A stretch of DNA of 64,000 nucleotides from Arthrobacter globiformis. Its GTDB lineage: Bacteria; Actinomycetota; Actinomycetes; Actinomycetales; Micrococcaceae. Where the stretch lies: assembly GCF_003261175.1 (NCBI RefSeq), contig NZ_QLNP01000074.1:124001-188000 (forward strand), in the 5' to 3' direction. The position numbers and the translations under genes were made by a program. The notes beneath the pieces were generated by a model. The model was not told where the DNA came from and did not search any database. It saw only the letters and a program-made list of their open reading frames with translations. Positions 1-7,591 of this stretch are shown here, one piece after another (within the stretch, counting starts at the first letter, position 1; each line of letters opens with the position of its first letter).

Positions 1-1
1 T

Positions 2-127
2 CATATCGAGGGGAACGCCAGCAAGACTGAGGAATTGATCTGGATGACCACTCGGACGCCGGACAACATCGTAGTGAATCTCGCCGACCAGGACGTGGCC
101 GATTTGCAGATCGACTACCAGTCCTAA
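2..127 (+). CDS. 3' end of a gene cut by the window edge, product unknown
   Basis: This frame is open from the window edge to a TAA at 125-127 and gives 41 residues ending DLQIDYQS. A strong terminator hairpin begins 20 bases later, which supports a real gene end. The visible residues contain no recognisable motif, so no function is proposed. It is separated from the carboxylase operon by a terminator and a promoter region, so it is probably a different transcription unit. Confidence 0.5.
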   Translation, partial: HIEGNASKTEELIWMTTRTPDNIVVNLADQDVADLQIDYQS

Positions 128-146
128 ACGGACGCCTGTTCAAGCA

Positions 147-188
147 GGGATGGCCGGCCTGATGAATTTAGGCCGGCCATCCCCTTTC
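147..188 (+). terminator. Rho-independent-like terminator of the left-edge gene
   Basis: A perfect 14-bp inverted repeat (GGGATGGCCGGCCT at 147-160, its complement at 170-183) with a 9-base loop is followed by CTTTC. It sits just after the stop of the left-edge gene. Confidence 0.7.
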
Positions 189-496
189 ACGGTCGATACG
201 CAGGGGGAGGGCTCAGATTTTCCCGGCTCAACCGTTCTCGAGGCTGACCGCACCGGCCAAACCTACGCATGCCCATGGCGTCTATTTCGTGGCTCCCCGG
301 TACCCGACAAGGCTGGCCCATTGAGCAGGGAGAGCCTCGCTAAAAGGTGATTCCAGGGCTTTATCCCGACCGGCCCCGGGGACATTGCCCATGGCAAGCT
401 GCACGAGCCCACCGCTGCAGTCCCACATGTCGCTCTCCTCAAAGCGGTACGCGGATCAGCCATCTCTAATAATATTCTCCAAGCCGGGACTGGACT
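189..496. other. Intergenic region without a convincing gene
   Basis: No frame here has a ribosome binding site with coding-like sequence. The region lies between a terminator and the operator/promoter of the carboxylase gene, and short open frames on both strands look accidental. Confidence 0.5.
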
Positions 497-514
497 AGCG
501 AGCGCTTGTTCGTA
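497..514 (+). promoter_or_regulatory. Operator-like motif upstream of the carboxyltransferase gene
   Basis: The 18-mer AGCGAGC-GCTT-GTTCGTA matches the motif found before seven other units of this window (right half GTTCGTA, centre GCTT). It lies 50 bases before the ATG of the carboxyltransferase gene, where a TetR repressor would be expected to act. Binding is inferred from recurrence only. Confidence 0.65.
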
Positions 515-563
515 TACTGGTTAGACGTAAGTATCTATATTGCTGTTTCAACTGGAGGCCCAT

Positions 564-2147
564 ATGAGCACCACAACGATCACGGAAGCCGAGGCGCCGA
601 CGACGGCGGCTGCCGGCGCACCGACCGTGCACGAACTTCTCCAGGAGAAGCTCGCCCAGGCCAAGCTGGGCGGTTCAGAGAAGAACCGCAAGAAGATCGT
701 CGATTCCGGCAAACTCCTGGTGCGCGATCGCCTCGCGCTGCTGTTTGACGATAACGAATACATTGAGGACGGGCTGCTGGCCCGTTTCGAAGACGGCCTG
801 CCCGGAGATGCTGTTGTGATTGCCTTCGGCCGGGTTGATGGCCGGCAGGTGTGCGTCATCGCCAACGACTTCAGCGTCAAGGCCGGGACGTGGGGCAACA
901 GGACTTTTGAAAAGATCACTGCCGCCCAGGAGAAATCCAACGCTGCGGGGATCCCGCTTGTCTACCTGTTCGATTCTGCCGGTGCGCGCATCGACGAACA
1001 GTTTGAGAGCTTCGCAGGTCGCCACGCCTGGGGCAACATCTTCTACAACCAGGTCCAGATTTCGGGCCGTGTGCCACAGATCTGTGCCCTCTTCGGGCCC
1101 TCCCCGGCCGGCTCCGCCTACGTTCCCGCCCTATGCGACATGACCATCATGGTCCGCGGTCACGCGACGGCATATTTGGGATCTCCGCGCTTGGCTGAGA
1201 TGGTGACGGGTGAAAAAGTCACTTTGGAGGAGATGGGTGGCGCTGAAATGCACTGCACCGTCTCGGGACTCGGTGACGTTCTCGTCGAAGACGACGCGGA
1301 GGCCATTGCCGCCATTCGTGTGTGGCTCAGTTTCCTGCCCGCCAACTGGGAGCAGCCGGCTCCGGTGGCCCCTGCTTTGGACCCGCGGCCCGGGCGCACG
1401 CTGGAGGAGATCGTCCCGCTGCGCGAGGCTGAGGTGTTCGACATGGAGGAGTTTGTCGAATCCCTGGTGGATGAGGGCAGTTGGTTCCCCTACAAGGAAC
1501 TGTTCGCCCCGGAAATGCTGACCGGCTTCGCCAGGATTGGTGGGCGCCCGGTGGGGCTGGTTGGTAACCAGCCAAAGCACATGGGTGGGTCCATCTTCCC
1601 CGACTCATCCGACAAAGCTGCCCGGTTCATCTGGATCTGCAACGCCTACAACATTCCGATTCTCTTCCTCGTAGACATCGCCGGGTACATGATCGGTTCG
1701 GCCGTGGAACGCCAGGGCATCATCCGTCACGGAGCGAAGATGATCTTCGCCGTGTCCGAATGCCGGGTCCCGCGCATCACCATTCTGGTGCGGAAGGCCT
1801 ATGGCGGCGGTTACCTGGCAATGTCCGGCGCACCGATGAACCCTGATGCGGTCATCGCTCTTCCCACCGCGCGCCCGGCACTGATGGGTCCGGACGCAGC
1901 CGTCAACGGCATTTACTACAACCAGATCCACGAAATAGCCGATCCCGAGGAACGCCAGAAGTTCATCATGGAAAAGCACAATGAGTACGCCGAAGGGATC
2001 GACGTCTTCAAGATCGCCAATGCCAACGCTGTGGAAGCGGTCGTTCCGGCCAACGATCTGCGCGCGGACCTGATGGTGCGCCTGGATCTGTATGGCCGCC
2101 GCAAGACCGTCCCCGTGGAGCGGCGCCAGGCCGTCACCCCTGCCTAG
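564..2147 (+). CDS. Acyl-CoA carboxylase, carboxyltransferase (beta) subunit
   Basis: The 527-residue protein has the size and two-lobed crotonase-like fold of propionyl/methylcrotonyl-CoA carboxylase beta subunits, which move CO2 from carboxybiotin to an acyl-CoA. The first lobe shows PLVYLFDSAGARIDEQ and SAYVPALCD; the second shows GGSIFPDSSDKAARF, the oxyanion-type region around LFLVDIAGYMIGSAVE and the KAYGGGYLAM segment. The start at 564 has GGAGG a few bases upstream; an in-frame start at 540 does not. The biotin-carrying alpha subunit is probably the gene at 9987-11750. In this context a branched acyl-CoA such as 3-methylcrotonyl-CoA is a plausible substrate, but propionyl- or geranyl-CoA cannot be excluded. 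An EthD-family gene follows after 9 bases. Confidence 0.88.
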   Translation: MSTTTITEAEAPTTAAAGAPTVHELLQEKLAQAKLGGSEKNRKKIVDSGKLLVRDRLALLFDDNEYIEDGLLARFEDGLPGDAVVIAFGRVDGRQVCVIANDFSVKAGTWGNRTFEKITAAQEKSNAAGIPLVYLFDSAGARIDEQFESFAGRHAWGNIFYNQVQISGRVPQICALFGPSPAGSAYVPALCDMTIMVRGHATAYLGSPRLAEMVTGEKVTLEEMGGAEMHCTVSGLGDVLVEDDAEAIAAIRVWLSFLPANWEQPAPVAPALDPRPGRTLEEIVPLREAEVFDMEEFVESLVDEGSWFPYKELFAPEMLTGFARIGGRPVGLVGNQPKHMGGSIFPDSSDKAARFIWICNAYNIPILFLVDIAGYMIGSAVERQGIIRHGAKMIFAVSECRVPRITILVRKAYGGGYLAMSGAPMNPDAVIALPTARPALMGPDAAVNGIYYNQIHEIADPEERQKFIMEKHNEYAEGIDVFKIANANAVEAVVPANDLRADLMVRLDLYGRRKTVPVERRQAVTPA

Positions 2148-2156
2148 GCGCTGACC

Positions 2157-2474
2157 GTGATCAAAGTCGTAGCTGTACTCACTGCCAAGTCAGGCATGAG
2201 CCGCGAGGAATTCCTCCACAAGTGGAACGTGGAGCACCCGGTCCTGGTCCGTAAGCTACCCGGACTGAGGCGATACCGGCAAAACCCTGCCATTGAGCAT
2301 GCCAAGAATTGGCCGTTCAACGGCATGGCCGAACTGTGGTTCGACAGCGTGGCGGACGTCAAGAAGGCCTACGCGGGCGAGGAGGCCAGAGTGCTCTTCG
2401 AGCATGAGCATGAATTCCTCGATGACATGCGGTGGTTCCTGGCGGAGGAGCGGGAAATCGACCTCAACGCATGA
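2157..2474 (+). CDS. EthD-family small protein
   Basis: This 105-residue protein starts at a GTG nine bases after the carboxyltransferase stop, so it is probably translated by coupling. The pattern IKVVAVLTAKSGMSREEF followed by HKWNVEHPVLVRKLPGLRRY is typical of the EthD domain, a dimeric ferredoxin-like alpha/beta barrel. The family is named after an ethyl-tert-butyl-ether degradation protein of unclear role; related folds bind small hydrophobic molecules or carry out decarboxylation, isomerisation or cofactor-free oxidation. Two more EthD-type genes occur at 15734-16096 and 31162-31518, all within the same catabolic island. The specific function is unknown. Confidence 0.75.
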   Translation: MIKVVAVLTAKSGMSREEFLHKWNVEHPVLVRKLPGLRRYRQNPAIEHAKNWPFNGMAELWFDSVADVKKAYAGEEARVLFEHEHEFLDDMRWFLAEEREIDLNA

Positions 2475-2671
2475 AACGGCGGACGGGCCGGATCCAGCGA
2501 TCCGGCCCTTCCGCATCAGCGCAGAAAACCCGGCGGTGACCGCGCCACTCCCGAACGCCGGGAGCGCCGCCGGCAAGTGTGAATGATCAAAGTGGATCAG
2601 GCGGCCCGCGACGCCCATGGGGGAGCGAGCAACGCACATGGCCTGTTCCGTCAGTGAAATGAGGAAGGGCT

Positions 2672-3313
2672 ATGTCAGCTTTGGAAGCAAGCGCTGCCTT
2701 TACGGCGGCACACGGTCTTCATCCGGTCCAAGGGGGCCCGGTAGTGGACCTGCCTACACAGTTCGGACTCTTTCGGGCTCAAGCCTGGACCGACGGGCTT
2801 ACCGGCGTCGAACACCTTGCCGTCAGCTCACCGGCCCCGGCAGCAGATGGAGAAGCGCCCTTGGTGAGGCTCCATTCAGAATGCCTCACCGGTGATGTGT
2901 TTGGCTCATACCGGTGTGACTGCGGTGAGCAGCTCGACTACGCGTTGGATATGATCAGCCGGCACGGCGGCACATTGCTGTATCTTCGCGGGCAGGAAGG
3001 GCGGGGCATTGGTTTGGCCAACAAGATCAAGGCCTACGCCCTGCAGGAAGCAGGGTTCGACACCGTGGAAGCCAACGAACAACTGGGTCTTCCGGTTGAT
3101 GCCCGATGCTACAACGCAGCCGCCCAGATCCTGATCGAGATGGGCTTCCACACGGTCCGGCTCCTCAGCAACAACCCTGACAAGCAGGATCGCCTCAGCC
3201 GGGCCGGCCTTTCAGTTGTCGACCTGGTGCACACGGAAGTCCCTTCCAGAGAACAGAACATCCGCTACCTTCGGACCAAACGGGAACGGATGGATCACCG
3301 GCTGAACCTCTGA
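2672..3313 (+). CDS. ribA: GTP cyclohydrolase II (stand-alone RibA)
   Basis: The protein is 213 residues, the size of single-domain GTP cyclohydrolase II, which opens GTP to 2,5-diamino-6-ribosylamino-pyrimidinone phosphate in the cytosol, the first committed step to riboflavin and to the ribityl-uracil precursor of F420. The zinc-binding cysteines are in SECLTGDVFGSYRCDCG, and the catalytic RGQEGRGIGL loop and LLSNNPDKQ motif are present. The DHBP synthase half found in bifunctional RibBA is absent. GAGGAAGG precedes the ATG. A lone ribA beside F420-dependent catabolism suggests extra precursor supply for deazaflavin synthesis; this is an inference, as no other riboflavin genes are seen. Confidence 0.9.
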   Translation: MSALEASAAFTAAHGLHPVQGGPVVDLPTQFGLFRAQAWTDGLTGVEHLAVSSPAPAADGEAPLVRLHSECLTGDVFGSYRCDCGEQLDYALDMISRHGGTLLYLRGQEGRGIGLANKIKAYALQEAGFDTVEANEQLGLPVDARCYNAAAQILIEMGFHTVRLLSNNPDKQDRLSRAGLSVVDLVHTEVPSREQNIRYLRTKRERMDHRLNL

Positions 3314-3733
3314 CCCACGCCCGCCTCACCTGAAATGATGGCAGCCAACGAAGGCCAGGGACAGCTGGCGCCAGGCGCCAGTGATTGCGGGAACGCTGGA
3401 AACAGGGAGGACAAAGAAATCCAGTCCTTCGCACCTTCCAGAACCTTGTACTCCTAATGGAGCCCAAGGAGGCGGCCTTCGCTGCGTCCCGGCCTCAGGC
3501 AACACGGACTCCACAATCCGCCACCGCAAACGGGCATGGCCCTTAGTCCCCGGCCGAAGCGCCCGTCACACGGTGCTGAGTAGAGAAAATGATGCGCGCA
3601 AGCCGTCTCAAGGTGCCGCAACGTCGGACCGTCCCCACCAGCATTGAAATCACTCGCCGGGAATGCTGCCGTCGGCCCCGTGGCCGTGACGAGCGCACCC
3701 GGCAGATAGAGCGCAGAGGACGCAGAAAAACCG
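3314..3733. other. Intergenic region, convergent genes, no gene seen
   Basis: About 420 bases separate ribA from the convergent MBL hydrolase gene. The 17-base palindrome CTGGCGCCAGGCGCCAG near 3365 is the only notable structure. Open frames lack ribosome binding sites and recognisable protein features. Confidence 0.4.
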
Positions 3734-4783
3734 CTAACCCGCGGTGGATGCCCCAGTCCGGCTCACGGCCGGAAGGCCCTCGATGCCGTGGTCGAAGCCG
3801 GATGTCCGCAGGTACTGCAGGTGCGCGGCGGTCTCGCTGAGGGCCAGGCGCAGCTGGAGGTTGCCCAGCGACTCGAACCCCCGCGACCAACTCAGCTTGG
3901 CCGCGATGGTCCACACGGTCGGATCCACCTGCGCGTTAAGTTCCTGCACCACTTCTTCGGAGCGCTCCAGGGCCAGGGACTTCAGGTGCCGAACCCGGTC
4001 CGGAAGGCCCCTGAAACGGTATTCATGGGCTGGAAGGACCTCGAAATGCGTGTCTGCCTCCAGCCGGTCAAGAGACTCCAGGCAGCTGCGCAACGGGTCG
4101 GCATCCCCGCGGATTTCCAGCGAAACGTTCGGTGAGATGCGCGGAAGGACATGGTCGCCGCTGATGAAGACTTCGCGGCTGTCGTCGCGCAGGCAGATGT
4201 GGCCCGGGGTGTGGCCGGGGGTTTCGACTACGGTGAGCCTGCGGCCGGCGACGGGAACAGTGTCCCCGTCACCGACCCGCAGGTCGGCGTCGGCAAGATG
4301 CTTCAAATGCATCAGGCCGCCCACGGACATGGCTGCCTCGCGGATCCGGTCTTCCGGCACGCCCCATGTCCGCATCCTGGCACGATCCGCCGCGCTTTCG
4401 TCTCCCGGGTCTTCGAACGCCGAGATGTACCGCTTCTCGGCTCTGCCCAGTGCCACCCACGCGCCGGACTCGTCCCTGAGCCAGCCGGCCATTCCGAGAT
4501 GGTCGGTGTGAAAGTGGGTGGCCAGGATCCCGGTGACGTTCCGGAATCCGACTCCGGCGGTCCGGAGCCCGGCTTGGAGATCAAGCCTTCCCTGAGGGCT
4601 GTCAAAGCCAGGATCGACGACCAGGCAATCGTCGCCGTCGAGAATGATGTACGAGAGGGTGTACCGCATCGGGTTCCGCGGGAAAACCACGGGCACGGAC
4701 CACAAGCCCTCTGCCACGCATTCGACCGGCGGAATGACCTTGTCCAGCCAGGCCTGGCGCTGGAGTGTGCCAGTAATTTCCAC
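3734..4783 (-). CDS. MBL-fold metallo-hydrolase
   Basis: The 349-residue protein carries the metallo-beta-lactamase metal motif THFHTDHLGMAGW at about residues 89-101, a second histidine in the VETPGHTPGHICL loop and the aspartate of FISGDHVLP. This is the glyoxalase-II-like branch, whose members hydrolyse thioesters, lactones or similar bonds. It follows the SDR gene by three bases in an operon led by the old yellow enzyme gene, so it probably acts on an intermediate of the same pathway, for example a CoA thioester or lactone. Substrate is not identifiable from sequence. Confidence 0.8.
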   Translation of the reverse strand: MEITGTLQRQAWLDKVIPPVECVAEGLWSVPVVFPRNPMRYTLSYIILDGDDCLVVDPGFDSPQGRLDLQAGLRTAGVGFRNVTGILATHFHTDHLGMAGWLRDESGAWVALGRAEKRYISAFEDPGDESAADRARMRTWGVPEDRIREAAMSVGGLMHLKHLADADLRVGDGDTVPVAGRRLTVVETPGHTPGHICLRDDSREVFISGDHVLPRISPNVSLEIRGDADPLRSCLESLDRLEADTHFEVLPAHEYRFRGLPDRVRHLKSLALERSEEVVQELNAQVDPTVWTIAAKLSWSRGFESLGNLQLRLALSETAAHLQYLRTSGFDHGIEGLPAVSRTGASTAG

Positions 4784-4786
4784 GGC

Positions 4787-5572
4787 TCAGCCCCGGGCGC
4801 GGTCAAACAGCTGGAAGACCTGGGTGGCGCCGCCGTCGATGACGAGGTCAGCGCCGTTGATGCTCCGGGCGTCGTCGGTCAGGAGGAAGGCAATCAGGGC
4901 GCCGATTTCGTCGGGATCCACGATCTTGCCGGTGGGGACTTTGTGAGGGACCTGGTCGCGGACTTCCTGAATGACCATGGGGGTGTCCACGACACCCGGG
5001 CAAACAGAGTTCACCGTGATCCCCGTGCCCCAAAAATCCACGAGCAACGAACGCGTGAGGTTCGACAGTCCCGCCTTGGACGCCGCATAGCTGGGGTACG
5101 GGTAACCGGTGGTACCGGCGATCGAGGAAACGTTGACGATGCGGCCCCAGTTCGCGGCCAGCAGGTCCTCCGCGAAAGCCCTGATGAGGGCGAAAGGTCC
5201 CACCAGGTTGATATCGATGGCCCGCGAGAAGGAATTCACGTCGTGATCCAAAAGCATCTTCCGGTCCAGGATGCCTGCGGCGTTGATAAGGGCCTGTACG
5301 TCCCCGACTGTGTCCTTGACTTCGTTCCTGAGGCGTTCGACATCCTCTTGCCGGGTGACGTCGGCGGCGAAGGCATACGCACTCACCCCCTCGGCTCGAA
5401 GTTCCTTAACGGCTGCCTCGCAGCGGCCCAGGTCGAGGTCCACGCAGAGCAGCGTATGTCCGGCACGGCCGAGGCGCCTGTTGATTCCCCGGCACATCCC
5501 GCCAGCGGCCCCTGTGATGAGCACATTGAGCCCTTGCGGAGCGTCGTATGCGGCATGTGGGTTCGAGTTCAC
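4787..5572 (-). CDS. SDR-family NAD(P)-dependent oxidoreductase
   Basis: The 261-residue protein is a classical short-chain dehydrogenase: the nucleotide-binding ITGAAGGMCRG loop is near the N-terminus, NAAG near residue 100, and the catalytic Ser-Tyr-Lys set lies in NVSSIAGTTGYPYPSYAASKAG. The frame is open much further upstream, but that overlaps the old yellow enzyme; the GTG at 5572 has GAGGGG upstream and starts just after that gene's stop. It probably oxidises or reduces a hydroxyl/keto group of a pathway intermediate. It is the middle gene of the OYE-SDR-MBL operon. Cofactor preference is not clear. Confidence 0.85.
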   Translation of the reverse strand: MNSNPHAAYDAPQGLNVLITGAAGGMCRGINRRLGRAGHTLLCVDLDLGRCEAAVKELRAEGVSAYAFAADVTRQEDVERLRNEVKDTVGDVQALINAAGILDRKMLLDHDVNSFSRAIDINLVGPFALIRAFAEDLLAANWGRIVNVSSIAGTTGYPYPSYAASKAGLSNLTRSLLVDFWGTGITVNSVCPGVVDTPMVIQEVRDQVPHKVPTGKIVDPDEIGALIAFLLTDDARSINGADLVIDGGATQVFQLFDRARG

Positions 5573-5597
5573 GTCGTGGTTCCCCTCTGATGGGTTT

Positions 5598-6710
5598 TCA
5601 GTTGGATGACTGCAGTTCCGGGTAGTCGGTGTAGCCTGCAGGGCCGCCGGCGTAGAGGCCTTCTTCGCGGAGTCCGGTGAGTTCTGCCCCGTGCCGGACG
5701 CGGCGCGGCAGGTCGGGATTGGCAATGAACAGCCGTCCAAAGCCAACGAGGTCAGCGCTTCCTGATCCGACGACTGCCGCTGCACTCTGGGGGGTGTGGC
5801 CGCCCGTGACGATGACGGGGCCATCGAAGAGTTCGCTGAGTTCGGCGCTGTCGATGGCGTTGGGGTCTGTTTGCGCATCGACGGCACCGGCGATTCCTGG
5901 TTCGACCATATGGAGGTAGGCCAGTCCGCGCTCATTCACTCCGCGGACCAGGGCAGAGTACAGGCTTCGTTTGTCCGGGTCGGAGACGTCCATCCAGCTT
6001 GACGAGGGAGAGATCCGCACACCTATCCGGTTGACCGGAAGGACCTTGCTGACGGCTTCGATGACCTCAAAGAGGAAGCGCAGTCGGTTTTCGACTGAAC
6101 CGCCGTACTGGTCGGAGCGCTGGTTGGAACTGGAGTTGAAGAACTGGTCGAACAGATAGCCGTTCGCCGCGTGGAGTTCCACGCCGTCAAAACCGGCGGC
6201 GGCAGCGTTGCGTGCGGCAGTGGCGAACTGAGTGACAACTTCTGCGATGCCTTCGTGGCTGAGTTCCCGTGGGACTTCGAAGGGAACCGGTCCGTCCGGG
6301 CTGCGGTATTCCCATCCGGCAATGGCTATCGGCGACGGTCCCAGGGGAGGGCAGCCGTCGGGCTGCACGCAGGAGTGGGCCTGGCGGCCTACATGCCACA
6401 GCTGCGCATAAACGGCTGCTCCCTTGGAACGGGCTGCGGCCACAACCGGGCGCCATGCTTCGACCTGCGCTTCGGTGTACAGGCCCGGGACCTGCGCATA
6501 GGCCGAACCCTGGGGGGATACGACCGTACCCTCGCTGATGACCAGGCCGGCGCCTGCCCGTTGCCGGTAATACTCGGCCATCAGGGGCGTCGGAACCCCG
6601 TCCTCCTGGGCCCGGCTCCGGGTGAGGGGAGGAAGCACGAAGCGGTTGGGCAGGGTCTGGCCACCGAGGACCATGGGCTCAAAAAGTTGATCCAGCAAGA
6701 CACACCTCAT
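5598..6710 (-). CDS. Old yellow enzyme family alkene reductase
   Basis: The 370-residue flavoprotein matches NemA/OYE ene-reductases, which reduce activated C=C bonds of enones (and some nitro compounds) with FMN and NAD(P)H. It shows LFEPMVLGGQTLPNRF at the N-terminus, the substrate-binding GVELHAANGYLFDQFF motif (His-Asn pair type), RSDQYGGSVENRLRF, and the FMN-phosphate region VGFGRLFIANPDLPRR. The ATG at 6710 lacks a clear ribosome site, while a TTG four codons inside has GAGGTG upstream and may be the true start. It heads a minus-strand operon that diverges from a TetR gene, with an operator-like site between them. Confidence 0.88.
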   Translation of the reverse strand: MRCVLLDQLFEPMVLGGQTLPNRFVLPPLTRSRAQEDGVPTPLMAEYYRQRAGAGLVISEGTVVSPQGSAYAQVPGLYTEAQVEAWRPVVAAARSKGAAVYAQLWHVGRQAHSCVQPDGCPPLGPSPIAIAGWEYRSPDGPVPFEVPRELSHEGIAEVVTQFATAARNAAAAGFDGVELHAANGYLFDQFFNSSSNQRSDQYGGSVENRLRFLFEVIEAVSKVLPVNRIGVRISPSSSWMDVSDPDKRSLYSALVRGVNERGLAYLHMVEPGIAGAVDAQTDPNAIDSAELSELFDGPVIVTGGHTPQSAAAVVGSGSADLVGFGRLFIANPDLPRRVRHGAELTGLREEGLYAGGPAGYTDYPELQSSN

Positions 6711-6716
6711 ATCGAA

Positions 6717-6734
6717 GGAGTACGATCGTTCGTA
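6717..6734. promoter_or_regulatory. Operator-like motif between the OYE operon and tetR copy 1
   Basis: The 18-mer GGAGTAC-GATC-GTTCGTA shares the GTTCGTA half-site of the island motif. It also contains the overlapping dyad GTACGA-TCGT-TCGTAC (6720-6735). It lies immediately before the OYE start and about 125 bases before the tetR start, so one site could control both directions. Confidence 0.55.
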
Positions 6735-6857
6735 CGTTCATAACAGTGAACGAGTTCCAGGGACGAAAGTCAACACCTCAACTCCCGATTCATAGGACCA
6801 GCCGCTACCCGATCAACTGACATTCAAGGGTGCGGTGAAACAGAAAGGCGCAACCCG

Positions 6858-7481
6858 GTGACTGTATTGAGCGAGCGACACAGCGCGGACGTGATCCGGG
6901 CGGAGGCGGCCCAGCTGTTTTTTGACCGGGGTTATGACGCGACGAGCCTGCGCCAGATCGCGGCTGCGTCCGGACTGAAAGTGGGAAGCCTCTATAACCA
7001 CATAGACAGCAAGGAGCACCTGCTGCTGCAGATCATGGGGAGGATCATCGATGACCTCGTGGACGCCACCCGCGGCGCCAGTCTGGTCCCGGGAGATGCC
7101 GTCACCAAGCTCCAGGCGGCGCTGGCCGCCCACCTCACCTTCCACGCGCAGCGCGCCCGGGAAGTGTTCATCGGCAACACCGAACTGCGCTCCCTCTCCG
7201 ACTCCGCCCGCGAGGTCGTGATCGAAAAGCGCCAGGAATACGAATTGCTCCTCCAGGGCCTGATCGAGGACGCCGGCCGGGCAGGACTCGCCGAGGTCGT
7301 CGACGCCAAAATCCACGTTTACAGCCTTGTCGCGCAGGCCACCCACATCGCCAGCTGGTTCAAACCGGGGGGACGCATGGACCTGGACGAGATCGTGGCC
7401 GTCTACACCAAGCTGGCCCTTCGGGAGCTTAATGTCATCGACGCCGACACTAGAGTCGGCCGGGACCGCCCGGGGGTGTAA
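6858..7481 (+). CDS. TetR-family transcriptional regulator (copy 1)
   Basis: The 207-residue protein starts with GTG preceded by AAAGG. Its N-terminal helix-turn-helix is ATSLRQIAAASGLKVGSLYNH, followed by the typical SKEHLLLQIM. The C-terminal ligand domain contains TFHAQRAREVFIGNTELRSL, as in regulators of acyl-CoA or branched-chain metabolism. A sister gene at 34219-34833 is closely similar over almost the whole length (roughly three quarters of residues by eye). It diverges from the OYE operon and sits just before the ligase operon; operator-like sites lie on both sides. Ligand and DNA site are inferred, not shown. Confidence 0.88.
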   Translation: MTVLSERHSADVIRAEAAQLFFDRGYDATSLRQIAAASGLKVGSLYNHIDSKEHLLLQIMGRIIDDLVDATRGASLVPGDAVTKLQAALAAHLTFHAQRAREVFIGNTELRSLSDSAREVVIEKRQEYELLLQGLIEDAGRAGLAEVVDAKIHVYSLVAQATHIASWFKPGGRMDLDEIVAVYTKLALRELNVIDADTRVGRDRPGV

Positions 7482-7513
7482 TTGTCACGCAGCGTTGCGC
7501 ACAGCGGCTTTCG

Positions 7514-7531
7514 GACGTACGCTTGTTCGTA
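7514..7531 (+). promoter_or_regulatory. Operator-like motif upstream of the acyl-CoA ligase operon
   Basis: The 18-mer GACGTAC-GCTT-GTTCGTA has the consensus centre and right half of the island motif. It lies 61 bases before the ligase start and 32 bases after tetR copy 1. Confidence 0.65.
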
Positions 7532-7591
7532 TTGGAGTAGTTGCCTATAGGGTCACTGCAGACAGCTGAAATTCGTTCCAGAGAGGCAACG

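Noticed and set aside
4151-5590. Long plus-strand open frame (479 residues) opposite the MBL and SDR genes
   Set aside because: It is antisense to two genes with complete catalytic motifs, has no ribosome site and its composition is that of a GC-rich shadow frame.
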